Positions 21,151-33,206 of a stretch of DNA of 64,000 nt are shown in pieces. The DNA is from Labia minor (Eukaryota; Arthropoda; Insecta; Dermaptera; Spongiphoridae): the NCBI GenBank assembly GCA_963082975.1, contig OY720350.1, positions 49,120,734-49,184,733 on the forward strand, in the 5' to 3' direction. Each line of letters opens with the position of its first letter. The first letter of the stretch is position 1. The notes below the pieces were generated by a model that searched no databases, was not told the DNA's origin, and saw nothing but the letters and a program-made list of their open reading frames with translations. Both the position numbers and the translations under genes were made by a program.

Positions 21151-22400
21151 TTTAGTTTCATAATTTCAAACAACAATGTTATTAATTTACACTTTTCTTT
21201 ACTAAATTATAAGAAATAGGTAGAAATACCAATACATAATTATTTCTATATTTCTGTTTAATTGCTAGTAAAATTTATTAAAGAAATTAATTTCCAGTGG
21301 GTGCTAAGTAATATTTTAAAAGAGGATTGTATTAGAGAAATTGAAAAAAATTGTATTTTTTTTCTTTGTAATGAAATTTTAAAATTTGAAAAATTAACAT
21401 CCAAAAATGATTTATTTGATAAATTTCAACAATTATATTTTTTAGCATGACGTGAATGAAACATTTTCTTTGTGATTGATGGGGTTTTACTAATGAATCT
21501 CTCGGTGCCTCAGCTAAATTTCAGTCATGAAATTACATGAGTTATTGTATATAATATTATATTATATGTAATTATATTTACAAGGGTCCTAAATATTTAA
21601 CTTTGATATGGTAGATTAAATACATTTTAGTTTGATTATTCATATATCTTATCAAAAACTTGATAAATTGCATGTAGGGCTTAATTTCAAAAAAATTTGA
21701 TCATGATTTCAAAAAATTGAATTGTGGGCGAATTTTTTTTTTTTTTTTTCGTTTTTTTGAAATATCCGAACTTGTCTTAACTCTAATATTTACTCTACTT
21801 TGTAGTAACAAATACATATATTTAAATATATATTATAAATAATAATTTAAATATATAGTTTTATAAATTCATAATATAGACGATTAATTAATTTTTTTAT
21901 GGAATTTTAAAATTTCAAATATGTTGATCTTCTAAGTTTTTTTTTTTAAATATCATTTCATCTTTCAAAAAATTTCTGACTAATTTAGCACCTTAGAAAG
22001 TTTAAATTCTCTTTGACCTTTTATCAAAGAGAAGAATTAAAATTGAAAAGTCATCTCAAGATAAAAAAGCATAATTGAATTTTTACAATTTATTACTTTC
22101 ACTTGCAAATTACTAATGCATATACATATGTATATATAAAATATTCATAATTCCATTTTTAAAATATGTCTTTCAAATTGAATTAAAGAGAATAATGAAA
22201 AACAAGACAACTTTTCCTCGATTAATCTTGTTTTCAATAATGTTTTAATATGTAGTTAACTGTTTGATCAAATTAATAATGAAATATAATTATTATCATG
22301 TGTTCAAGATAATTCAATAAAAGAATTAGTTATATATAGAAATTAGAAAAAAATAATTAATTAATTAAAAAAAGTAATAATTTTCTTGTTTAATGTATAT
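21151..22400. other. AT-rich DNA, nothing recognised
   Basis: AT-rich with long T runs. The plus frame at 21262-21450 has no ATG-supported context or motif. Confidence 0.5.
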
Positions 22401-22404
22401 GTAT

Positions 22405-22690
22405 AAGGAGGCAGCTAGCCGAGCGTGTAGCATAACAGTTTTCTACACAAGAAGTCGGCGTTCGATTCCAACTAAGAACAAATTTTTCTAATAAAATTCA
22501 ATTTAACATCAGTTGCCTCCGGTTCCAGGAACTGTCAGTTCCTGTTCTATACATGCGGAAGGCAACGGGAAACCATCGCATTAACATTCCCAAGAAAAAT
22601 TATCATGGCTGGGCGGCTTCTAAGGCTTTCCTAGTCATGATGATAGCCAAACTCCGAAACGGAGACGGCACCTTAAGAAGAAGAATGTAT
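22405..22690 (+). mobile_element. tRNA-derived SINE
   Basis: The head has an A box TAGCCGAGCGTG (from 22416) and a B box GTTCGATTCC about 45 bases downstream, the spacing of a Pol III tRNA promoter. A GC-richer body follows (GGTTCCAGGAACTGTCAG, then CGAAACGGAGACGGCACC) and the 3' end is AGAAGAAGAATGTATATA. The overlapping 63-codon frame at 22553-22744 is not a gene. Only one copy is in the window. Confidence 0.75.
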
Positions 22691-22799
22691 ATATTATATA
22701 ACAAATATGTAAATATTTTGAATATATCTCCGAATCCTGAGTAGGATATGTATATATATATATTCTTTGTAAATTAAAAATTATAAAAATATATTCATA

Positions 22800-23258
22800 T
22801 AAGAAAGCAGTTCAATAAGTCTGTGAATCTCCCGACACCTAAATGAAATGACAACACTAACTATCAGCTGAATCCTGTCGAAATTTGAACTGGCTGGGTC
22901 TTTTAGTTTTTGTTTGATATCCTTTAGTAACAGATTTCGTCGTGATTTGAGAAAAAAATGAAAAAAAGTGAATTTCCATAAAAATCCATGAATTGGGTTA
23001 TGAATTGCTCCCTCATCCAACCTATTCTTCGGATTTAGATTTCTTTTTTTTTCAAACCTGAAGAAATGGCTCACCGAAAATAGATTTGACTCCAACGATG
23101 AAATCATCTCACAAACAAATACCTATTTTGATGTTCTCGTCTCGGAAGGGATAAAAAAAATTGAAGTGTATAGATCTCGAAGGAGACTATGTTGAAAAAT
23201 AAAATAATTTTTTATCAAAAACCTCTTTTTCATTCAAAAAGTTTGACCTACCCTCGTA
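22800..23258 (+). mobile_element. mariner, internally deleted
   Basis: Related to 6787-7080 at the left, where the terminal repeat is decayed, and ends with the proper terminal repeat CTACCCTCGTA at 23258. The right half encodes a mariner C-terminus: SSDLDFFFFSNLKKWL, then NRFDSNDEI, and in another frame IDLEGDYVEK followed by a TAA (23170-23202), the usual last residues of this mariner group. The N-terminal half and the first two catalytic acids are lost. Confidence 0.85.
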
Positions 23259-23550
23259 AATAATAAATAATTGAGTCTTTTTATAATGAATATGAATGGA
23301 ATGATAGATTGATACGAATTGTATGGTATGTATGGTCATTTTTCCTATGGTTCTTATTAATATACTTTTTGGACTTTATATCTGTATCATTTAATTTAAT
23401 TAAAATTACTAAGTTTTTTCCAACATAAATATAATTTATAAGAACAATTTATTTCTATTTTCTATGTTTGATTTCAAAATGAAAAATAAATAATTTATTA
23501 AATCTTGTAAGCAATTGAATATTTTAAATACACTCTGATCTCATTAACAT

Positions 23551-23819
23551 TTAACTAAATAGAATTCTAGACGATATATCCCAATGATTACCCTGAAATC
23601 GATAGAATGAGGATGTCGAGGAGGTCATCGATGGCCAAGATTCATGACCTTCCACCAAGTCGAGGGTCGTTTTTCTATATTTTTTTAACTCCCCGCCTTT
23701 CCAACAAAATTCCAATGTTGAAATCTGAGAGAAAGAGAATCGTCCGGCATTTACTGATTTATGTTGATGAACAATTTCGAGGGCTTCGCAACGAGGTTCA
23801 CACAATTATAAATAAATAA
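23551..23819. other. overlapping open frames, unidentified
   Basis: Both strands are open for 70-84 codons in a less AT-rich patch. The plus frame includes LKSERKRIVRHLLIYVDEQF and ends at 23819; the minus frame spans 23551-23805. Neither has a motif I recognise. It may be a decayed element or a chance frame. Confidence 0.2.
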
Positions 23820-23940
23820 TGTTAAGGAAAATGCTTTTTAGCGAATATATTCTTTCTCATTTTCTAAGTTGTTAGCCTGATAGATTGCCTCGAGAACTAC
23901 CTCTTTTTAATTATGTAAGATGAATCGATCGATTGACACA

Positions 23941-23985
23941 TTTTATATTCCAAAAATATACCTATAAAATTTTTGGAATATAAAA
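23941..23985. repeat. perfect 17-bp hairpin
   Basis: TTTTATATTCCAAAAAT (23941-23957) pairs exactly with 23969-23985 across an 11-base loop. It could be a tiny MITE relic or an RNA hairpin; nothing nearby decides. Confidence 0.7.
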
Positions 23986-24670
23986 TACGACATTATTTTT
24001 ATTTCTAAAAGTTGTTGTATTTTGAATTTTATTATTAATTTATATTTATTTAGTAAATCAGATTTTAAATTTTTTTGGAATTTGGAATAAAAGTGGTCGC
24101 GTATCTAATGCCCCTATCTCCCTAAGAAATTACCACTAAAAATGTTAATAATATTTTAATTTATTAAATCAAACTATTATTTTTTATTTCAATATTTTTA
24201 ATGTTAATACAATAATTTTTATTTTATAATCTATTAAATAATTTAATTATTTTAAAAAACGGCGGTCTTCCATTACAATTTTTTTTACACTCTCTACTGA
24301 TGGACTGTGAATCCCTTCTCATCTCATAACTGAAAATAGTGTCGAATAGAAATAGACGATATTACTTGGATTAATTTCTAAGATAATTAAAAATTTAATT
24401 TTATCAAATAAATATCTAATCATTTTCAGGTAAGTTTATATATTTTTTAATATTATTGTTATAGTTGTAATTTATTGTAATATCTTTTTATTTTAATTTT
24501 TATAATTAAGCTAAATATCATTTAATATTTTTTAAAGTTATTAATTTAATTAAATGCATTTATTTAAAATTTTTTTTCATAATCATTACATATTATAAAA
24601 CAAAGTCGATTTCTCTGTCCCTATAAACGCTTCAATTTTTAAAACTAAGAAACGGATTTTGATGTTTTTT
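23986..24670. other. AT-rich DNA, nothing recognised
   Basis: No gene or element ends. A poly-T-preceded TTTTACAC near 24290 is unremarkable. Confidence 0.5.
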
Positions 24671-25304
24671 TACCGACCGACGATAGTAAGGGAGGTATTG
24701 TTTTCACACCAAATTTCACATGTGGAGATTTTTACATATCTCCACGAATCATGCATTTTCTTAACAGAAAAAAGTATTTTTAGCATGATGTCTGTCCGTC
24801 TGTCCGTCCGTATAGATGTGTACAGCCTGAACGGCTCAACCGATTTTGATGAAATTTGGTATATTTACTTAATGCATCAGTGGGATGAATTGATCAACTT
24901 TTGGTGCAAATCCGGAAACCGGAAGTGGTATTATTAGCGATCGACGATAAGAAGAGAAGGGTTATTTTCGCACCAAATTTCACATAAGGAGATTTTTTTA
25001 CATATCACCACGAATTTATTGGTTTTATCCTCGGGAAAAATAATCTTCATTATGTTTTTCTTAATTTAAAATTATATGACGTCACCCAGCCCTTCATGAC
25101 GTCATAGCCTCGGGTAACGCCGGCAACGCCGGCTACTTCAGCTATATATTATAAATAAAATAAAATTAAAAATATTTATGTTATATCCATATCTGTTTTT
25201 ACATTAATAGATATATTAAAATTATTTGAAATTGTTTCTGTAGCTGGAAATTAATTTATTTCAAACCGTCGGTCGGTTCGGACCTGGCCACAGGTCAACC
25301 TATT
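24671..25304 (+). mobile_element. family A HINE-like element, copy A4 (full length)
   Basis: Complete ends, microsatellite, GATGAAATTTGG block and TGACGTCA pair (25077-25084 and 25097-25104). After the second TGACGTCA the family sequence is replaced by a GC-rich stretch with GCCGGC twice (25108-25140). The tail is AACCTATT instead of AACTTATT. Confidence 0.8.
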
Positions 25305-26149
25305 ATAATAGATAGAGTGATTGAAAAGGAAGGTTTTGATGTATAATAACATAATTTATCCACTATTTAATTAAGCATAAGGTTTTCATTCAAAGATAGC
25401 TCGGTATTTTATATCATCAGGCCTACTTTTCTGTTTGTATGTTATTATTTGAAGTAATATAGAAATTATAAGAAAAAATAAATATTGTAACCTGGAAAAT
25501 AGATTTTTATTGACGTTTTTAAGAATAATAATTACTTTTTAGAGCTGATGACTAATAAAATTACATTATATTATAAATATATCTATATATATTATATATA
25601 AATATAGATATAATATTTCAATCATTGAAATCTAATAATAATTGGCTCTATCTCAAAAACAAAATTTTTAAAATAAATAATCAAATAAAATTTAATAAAA
25701 ATGTCCCATGTCCGAATATGATTGAGCCTTCTGCAACGGGTGAAGAAAGAACTTTTTAATAAGTCCGTGTAGAAGGTCACAGGAAGTTAAAGAAAGTACT
25801 TAGAAAAATATATATAAATATGAAATTAGACACAGGAAATGGATTTATTTTAATAGCTAATATAAGCAATTTTAAATAAAAATTATCCATATTTGAACAA
25901 TATATAGAAAAAAAAAATATATAATTTTTTAATTAAAATGCTTATAATACCAAAGTCTTTTTACTTACAATTAGGTTGTTAGGATAATTATTAAGGATAA
26001 TTTATTTTATAACTTTATATTAGACTATTTAAAATGAAATACAAATTAATAAATTAAATATAATATTATATATATATCTTTGTATATTTTTGAGATATTA
26101 AACTGTTCTAAGAATTTTTTTGAAATTCACACCATAGATAATATTTATA
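25305..26149. other. AT-rich DNA, nothing recognised
   Basis: Simple repeats and AT-rich unique DNA. A short patch at 25710-25800 is slightly GC-richer. Confidence 0.5.
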
Positions 26150-26307
26150 AAGAAAAATCGATTTGTATTGATTTCAGCCTTAGGAAAAATCAACTTTATA
26201 TTACTATTTTCTTAATTTAAATTTAAGTGAAGCCACTATGGCATTCATATTGAAATTTGACTCCCGCCTTTTATACCGACCGACGATAGTAAGGGAGGTA
26301 TTGTTTT
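26150..26307 (+). mobile_element. family A fragment A5: decayed 3' half followed by a fresh 5' end
   Basis: Bases 26274-26307 match the first 34 bases of family A exactly. Immediately upstream, about 26160-26240, is a decayed version of the A 3' half (the GATTT..CTTAGGAAAAAT to TTCTTAATTTAAA region). A 3' part directly before a 5' end suggests a tandem junction or an insertion that stopped early. Confidence 0.55.
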
Positions 26308-28107
26308 AAAATGATCTTGTATTAATATTTTTTTATATTTAAAATATTTTGAAATTTTTTATTTAATTTAGAAATAAAATAACGATATATATTTATCATC
26401 CATCCACCAAAAAATAAATATTCATGAACTTTGCAACATAATAATACATATTTTTTAATACGTATTATTGAGGACCCCAAGTTCCATTCATTTTAATCAG
26501 ATTGATGCAATGATGTAACATTTAATAATTATAATACATAAATAATTAAAAAATTGTATATCAATATTTTATAAAGGGTCGAGTGATAGCTTGGTGATCC
26601 AGGTACTATATTTATATTATATATGAGCCAGAAGTCCAAGAAAACAAAGATGACGCCACAAATTAACCGCCATATGCTTAATCTAGTACTCCTAATCTTT
26701 AAATGAAATGTATTCAGATTTCATGACAATATAACATTTAGTTTACTAGATATAGTTATTTAAATGCAGCTACTATTGTTTCTGTAAAAAATAATTCCGT
26801 GTATTGATTAAGGAATCCCTCAATCGAATATATCACTCTTGAAGAACAGTATTTTGATCAACAAAGATTAATTTTCTCTGTAAATTTATTTTATTAGTTA
26901 GCCTTTTAATTTATAAAATGACATAAAAACCAATAGTGAAAAGGCCTATAGATATTATAAAGTGATATTTTGTGCTTGTGAAAATAAATTAAGTTTTAAT
27001 GAGGATTATTTCTATTTATGAATTATTTATAAGTTTATATAAGCATAAGATTTATTTTAATATTAACTAAGAAAAAAAAAATAAATAAATAAAAAATGGA
27101 ATTCTTTCTAGGCAAAGATCAGTTTTTACATTGATAGTTTTACAATGTTAATCATCTGATTAACCTCTTTCAATGATGTCCTTACCAATGAATTGTAATG
27201 AATACAACACATTATAAATGTAGGGATACATATAAATATTCGAATACTTCATGATGGATAGCTTAGACAATAAAATAAAGATGGAGAATTTTCCTTGGCA
27301 AGTAAGGCCACCTTATATGATCCGAGAGTTAGTTAGTTATTCGCATAAATTTAAAATCATATTCGATTGATTCACTTGAGAATTGAGGTTATCATTCGAC
27401 CTGAGTGGGATCGGAAAGAATGATAAAAACCTTCATCTGTCAGGGGGATTGGGGGTGATGATATTGGTACATTAGGAAGTAAATCTCCATCTGGACTTAT
27501 TATTTCATTAACTTCATCCCTTAATCAAATGCTAAATATGATTAAGTTAGAAGAATATTTAAAGAATTGAATTTCCAATAAAATCAAAACTTTACAAAAA
27601 CTTCTGCAATTATGGTTATATAGTTGAATTTTAAAAATGATGATCAAGATATAAATATTTAGAATTCATAGAGAAAATAGAATTAAAAAATCTAAATTAA
27701 TAATTATTATTTAATATAAAGATATAATTATTAGTATGTTAAAGGATTATTAATAATTTTAAAGATTTAAATTTTTAAAATTAATATATATTTTTTTTAT
27801 TTTACTTTTTAAACATATCAATTGAAAATTTAGACTTAAAAGAACGATATTTAACCAAGTTGCCAATAAAATTTTTCAATATGATTTGTTAATTATATAA
27901 AACGATCCCTTTTACTGCCTCAAACGACAAATAGAGGATTTTTTTCGTTAGTTACAGGGCAATTTATAAGTCTATTTACAAAAAAATGTCATTGTAATTA
28001 GTGATTTTTGACATATATTGATTTTATATACACAAGCAATGAATCTACATGTTGTTTTTATAAATTTTAAAATATTTTATATTATACGACCATATCAAAA
28101 ATATAAA
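26308..28107. other. AT-rich DNA, nothing recognised
   Basis: Mostly AT-rich. A patch at about 27290-27490 is unique and less AT-rich, without a frame. Confidence 0.5.
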
Positions 28108-28384
28108 AGGCGCCACAGGGTGGAAGCGCAACTGGCTCACATTCTCGTGGTCCCGGGTGCAAGTCCCGGTCCTGGCTGGGGACTTTGGGACGGAGTCAAC
28201 CCAGCCTCCGGAATCAACATTGGGAAGCTACTTGATAAAAAGTAGCGCCTCTGATCAAGAAAATCAAGGTAAAGGTTGATAGGACCCGTTCTACTGATCA
28301 TAGGACACCTCATTGATATAACCGACTTGATAGGGGTTGTCCTTTCGTAGGACGTACAAAAGTCAGTGTTTTTTTTTTTTATCA
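28108..28384 (+). mobile_element. tRNA-derived SINE with T-rich tail
   Basis: GC-rich head with an A-box-like GGAAGCGCAACTGG and a B-box-like GGGTGCAAGTCCCGG, a body containing GTAGCGCCTCTGATCAAG and GGTAAAGGTTGATAGGACCC, then TTGTCCTTTCGTAGGAC and a T run. The 3' part recurs at 50981-51117. Frames on both strands (28018-28245, 28137-28385) are by-products of its GC content. Confidence 0.7.
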
Positions 28385-28429
28385 AAAATTAAATTAAATT
28401 ATTTTGGATCAACTACTCAAAGTTCTATA

Positions 28430-28500
28430 TTCATGATTATCCAAATTCTTGATAGCAAGAAATCCATTCCTCCAAACATCCCTATCCTCATTTAATTCAA
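28430..28500 (-). pseudogene. possible LINE C-terminal scrap
   Basis: The minus strand reads DRDVWRNGFLAIKNLDN, similar in pattern to the last residues of Jockey/CR1-type retrotransposon proteins (W-R-N near the C-terminus). Very short, so weak. Confidence 0.25.
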
Positions 28501-29585
28501 AATTCAATTTACATAGTTAATATTTATAATAATAGTTTGCCCATAATGCAACTTCTCTCCAATTTATCTTCATCTATTCCAATCTATTACTACTTTCGTG
28601 ACTTTATGCCTGTAAAAATGTTTTTAAATAAGAAATCTCGTCATCTACTAGTATGTCCATGAGTGGACTATTCAATTATCATATTTTATTAGAGATTAAA
28701 TTGGCAAAGTTTATAAATCAAAGTTTATTTGATGTAATGTATCGAGTAGGAAGGCAGTTGAATTAAGGGCTTTATAGTGCCTTCAAAAAAAAAAGAACTG
28801 AAAGAAGCTTCTACTCTCAAGATGTGATCGGAATAAATGAACTTGGCTAAGATTAGGAACAACTTCATCAAGTCAGAGTTTCCTAAAAGTTTTTTGGCTC
28901 ATTGCCTTTTCAAGCAAATGAAAAAAAAATCTTTATCATTTATTTTAGAAATATTGATTTAATTCAAAACAAAAAGAAAATATTAGGCTGATATTATTAA
29001 TCAAAATTAATTTAATACTACGTTATTTTTTACATAATTTTTTTGAACAATTTTTAAAGTTTTAAATTTGTTTCAACTTACTAATTCAAAATTTAAAATG
29101 TAGTTATATGTTGTTATATTTTAATGATTTTTATATATTAATAATAATATGAGAATAATAATAAATGACCTGAATGTAATTCCTGTGAATTATCCAATAA
29201 AAATAGGTCAGCTTGTGGTCAGTGACTCTGAAGGAGGATGGAGGGAGGTGAAAGGTCGTTAATAGCCGATAAGCAACTGCCCTTGCATGACTGTCACTAA
29301 TCATTTAAGGATTTCCTTGCTATGACGTATAAAAACTAAAAAGCACAACTAAAAATTATAAATGTAAAGAAATAATAAAAAATAAATAAAATTTGTAGAT
29401 AGTCGAATTGAAGGTTGAAAAGAATTGATAGGAATAACTATATTTTTCAAATTAAAACCAACTCTTCTGGATGTATAATTAATCACATATATATATATAT
29501 ATATTGAATAATGTTTATTCATGTATTTAGAATCATGTATTTTAGAGGTAAATTGGATTTATTTAGCCTTAAATATTTTAAACAT
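28501..29585. other. AT-rich DNA, nothing recognised
   Basis: AT-rich. A patch at 29200-29310 is GC-richer and includes GGTGAAAGGTCG; no gene was found. Confidence 0.45.
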
Positions 29586-29703
29586 TTTTTACTATCTCGT
29601 CAGAGATAGTATTGCAATCACGAAAATTTTCGATGTTGAGATTTTGATGTTTTTATACTTTTTGAAGGTTCCTGAATCATTTTTACTAAGGTTGAGAAAA
29701 ATG

Positions 29704-29735
<32 letters not shown>

Positions 29736-30200
29736 TGTGTAACCAAGATTACGCAAAAACGGTTTGAGCTAGAATGATGAAATTTGGTACATGGGCATTA
29801 TTCAAAATTTATAGTTTTCTATCAACTTTTGAGAAATGTAGCTCAAACGGAAGAAGGTCATTACCTACAACGTTTTGATTTTTTTTCTTCTAAAGTGACT
29901 GTAAAAATAAAGATATATGTTTGATAATTTTTCACATGATTAAAAATTGTATTAAACTGCTACATATAAAATTTCAGCTTGATTGAATCGCTGAAAGTAC
30001 CAGAATTAATTTTTTAACACTGGAAATCTCACGCGCCAACACGTGACGCGCCATCAACAAAGAGCCAAACATGCGCTGGTTTAATAAATATTATTTATTA
30101 ATTTTAATTTATAATTTAATTAATTAAATTTAATTTAAATATAATATCTGTTATTTAATCCAATTCAAATTTGCGAGATAGTCGAGTGGAGACACTCCAG
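29586..30200 (+). mobile_element. family B HINE-like element, copy B1 (full length)
   Basis: Reference copy of family B, 615 bp and non-coding. In order: 5' end TTTTTACTATCTCGTCAGAG; AATTTTCGATGTTGAG; a TC/GT microsatellite; GAATGATGAAATTTGGTAC; TATCAACTTTTGAGAAATG; CCTACAACGTTTTGATTTTT; CACGCGCCAACACGTGACG; then GCGAGATAGT (30173-30182), an inverted copy of the 5' end; a hairpin GAGTG-GAGA-CACTC (30184-30197); and the tail CAG. The plan is the same as family A. Confidence 0.8.
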
Positions 30201-30365
30201 CTAATTTTTTAAATAAATTTTAACTTTTCATTTGTATTTGCATTCTTAAAATTATTAGAAAAAATGATTTTTTCATTCAATATATAAATTACATTTAATA
30301 ATAAATGAACTTTGAAGTTATATTATTATTTATTATATGATGCATTAATATAATAATCATAAAAT

Positions 30366-30406
<41 letters not shown>

Positions 30407-31054
30407 AAATACAGCTCAATTCAATTGAGGTTATCTTTCTATGAAGTATTCTTAAATTGCATTGATATGATAAAATATGATAAGACGGATTATTTGTGTG
30501 CATTTCAGTTATATGTTATCATTGACCTATTATTGAATTAATTTTTCTATAATAAATACAATATTTGTTATGTTATCCGATAACAAGTTTAAAGTCTTCA
30601 ATTCAGATTTTTTCAATTTTTTTTTTATTTTTATTCAACTCATTTTTAATAAATTTTCAAATTTCATTTATATATATAAGTATATATTAATAGTATAGAC
30701 TTATTTTAAGAATAAAAAAAATTTTAAAGTGAAAATAATAAATTTAAATAATGTGAATTATTATATGATATACGGCTTTCAAAATTATTAAATTTACTAT
30801 TTGTTAAACTTTTGAGATCTTAGCTCGTTATACCAGGCATTTACATTTTTGTTTCTATATATAATAAATTACATTTTTATATTTTAAATTTGTGATTTCA
30901 ATTCTCGTCCCCAAATTTCGTTACTTACAAAGTCATATAAGTTGAACTATGATTGGATAATCATTTTTTTTTAAATAACAAAAACAAATAAAATTTGTAG
31001 ATAAAATCCTTGACTCTTAGATATTTACATTGATTTCTAATTCGTTTAGCTATA
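30201..31054. other. AT-rich DNA, nothing recognised
   Basis: Contains a (TA)n run at about 30370-30401; otherwise unremarkable. Confidence 0.6.
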
Positions 31055-31266
31055 TACGAGGTCTTTTCAAAAGAAAAGGTGATTTTGAATTTTCGCGGGC
31101 TGTGTACCTTCGATTATCGAATTTTTTTGTTATGTTGGTACACATATTTTTCTCATATGTTGACATTATCAGCCATTTTGGATTAGTATTTTGTTTTTGA
31201 CAACTGAAAAAGTTAGTCACGTTTTGTTTGTTCTTCGATTTTTTAATTAAAAAAAAATAAGGAATA

Positions 31267-32419
31267 AGGTAAAACCCCCAGTGGTTGACACTCAACCAAT
31301 AGTTGACACTTTTTTCAAAAATTCTAAATAATAAGAAACTGGAGGGAAGGAATCAAATTAAACTAGCAGCTTCGTCAAGTGTATCTTCCTGGCAACTGAA
31401 CTGGAAACTATGATCCGCAATTTACCGGCAGTCACCCACGTGAGAAACGAAAAAATCGGTGGCTGTTTGTGAATTTTTAATTTCGCTTGTTTTCCTTAAG
31501 AGTTGAGTTAAGCATCGCATTTCAAAGTAAGTATTGAAATCACTTATTAATTCACCATTTTGAGGGATGTTTTGATTGATTTGGGGTTTGAAATGTTAAA
31601 GAGTTATTATTCTGTGAACTTGGTACATATATATTCAAAAGATCATTCTTAGCGTGGGGTGTCAACTAATGAAGCTGAATGAATGGTATGTATTGAGTAG
31701 TTGACACTAGTTGACCTGCCAGTTGAGAAGACCATCCTCAGTGAAACTGATCCAGCTTCTAGTCAACCAGGAACTTCTACAGCTCATACAGTCACTGACA
31801 TACCCAGTCCATTCAAGAGACACTTGTATTTTAAAAAACAAACTAAAGTTCCCCCCAAAAAGAGGACTACCCAAGAAAAAATTCCTGCCATTGTATCAGG
31901 ACATAACTTCCAGCAATATCTCAAGAAGAAACAACAGAAAAAGGAGGAATCAGAAAAGGCTACATTTGAGCGTGTTGACGAGAGGGAGAGAAAGAGAAAA
32001 AGAGAAAGAACTTGAAAAGGATTTGAAAAAAATAGCAAGAGAAGCAAAGAAGAATAAGCTATCTTGCATAATTTATTATTATGTAAACTCTCTGTATTAA
32101 AAAAATAAAATAAAACCAAATTTTTCATGAATTAAGAGCCTTTTTATCATGTGTCAACTATTCATCCAAAAGTGTGTCAACTACTAAGTTTTCATTCTTA
32201 GGTGGGGTGTCAACTACTAAACCAATTTCATGTTTATGTAGAAAATTAATATAATTTTTACCTTGAACTTTTAGAATTATTGGCTTTAGGAACTTGTTAG
32301 AGGGATATTTATAGACTCTATTGTTGATGAAATGGTTGCCATAAAGTGAATGAACTCTGAGCAAAGTGAGTTGAAAGCCGAAAATTTTGTTAAAGTGTCA
32401 ACTACTGGGGGTATTACCT
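31267..32419 (+). mobile_element. pogo/Tigger-like element nested in a mariner
   Basis: A 1,153-bp element with 25-bp inverted ends (31267-31291 and 32395-32419, two mismatches; outer bases AGGTAA.ACCCCCAGT) and TA duplications at 31265-31266 and 32420-32421. Eight copies of AGTTGACAC or its complement occur: 31283, 31301, 31659 (inverted), 31699, 32151, 32174, 32207 and 32395, nearly all pointing inward from each end. These may be transposase-binding iterons. Only the C-terminal coding part remains, so it is non-autonomous. Confidence 0.85.
31701..32015 (+). pseudogene. pogo/Tigger-like transposase C-terminal tail
   Basis: The open frame of 105 codons has no ATG start. It reads IPSPFKRHLYFKK, then a KIPAIVSGHNFQQYLKKK segment and a strongly basic, charged end (ERVDERERKRKRER). 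This order (SPF-hydrophobic-basic, then a short block before a K/E/R-rich tail) is typical of the region after the DDE domain in pogo/Tigger transposases. The CENP-B-like DNA-binding domain and the DDE domain are absent. It is the relic of the enzyme of the surrounding element. Confidence 0.6.
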
Positions 32420-32875
32420 TACTACAAGGAAGTTATGCAACTTTTGCGTGAAGCAATACGGCTCAAACGATCGGAATTGTGGAAAAACAAATCATGGATT
32501 CTGTATTACGATAATGCACCAGCTCACATCATTGCTTGTTCGTGATTTTTTGGTCAAAAATAACACAGTAATCTTGCCCCAACCACCGTATTGACCAAAT
32601 TTGACTCCCTGCGACTTTTTTCTATTCCCAAAACTGAAGAGACCAATGAAAGTGTTTTGTCACAATTGATGAGATAAAGTCAGAATCGAAGACCGAGCTG
32701 ATGGTCATACCGAAAAGCGCATTTCAGAAGTGCTTCGAAGATTGGAAGAAGCGCTGGCATATGTGCATTATATCTGAAGGGAATTTCTTTGAAGGAGTCA
32801 AAATAGATATGATAAATAAATAAATACTTTTCGAAATAATTCATAATTCACCTTTTCTTTTGAACAAACCTCGTA

Positions 32876-33206
32876 TTTGTTATTTATTAAAAAATAAGAA
32901 AATTAATATATGATTGAATATAAGAATATATTGTCAAATAAAAAATCTGATAAAAGATCAATTTCTGTAGTCCATTCAGAAAAAAATTTATTTTTGATAT
33001 TTTTATAAAATGAAAAAATATTTTATATTTTAAATATATATTTTAATTGATACAATATATTTTCCAATAAAATATTAAATTGTTTTGAAAAAATCCTAAA
33101 TATAGAATATATATGTTAATAATAATAATAATCATATAAATATTTATGCAGAGAAAGTGTAAAAACTCAAATAATAATAATAATTTTATCATAGTCAAAT
33201 AGATAT
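32876..33206. other. AT-rich DNA, nothing recognised
   Basis: Poly-A/T and (AAT)n runs only. Confidence 0.6.

Larger units (their letters stand above)
31055..32875 (+). mobile_element. mariner interrupted by a pogo-like element
   Basis: The outer ends are inverted repeats (TACGAGGTCTTTTCAAAAGA at 31055; the 3' end is the same with GTTTGTTC) inserted at TA, typical of mariners. After removal of 31267-32419, the remaining body is internally deleted. At 32425-32815 it encodes a decayed transposase part including RSELWKNKSWILYYDNAPAH, where the D at 32510 is the second catalytic acid, then several stops and frameshifts. It is inactive. The insertion order is mariner first, pogo-like second. Confidence 0.85.

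Noticed and set aside
31784-32128. 114-codon minus-strand open frame
   Set aside because: Antisense shadow of the pogo-like transposase tail.
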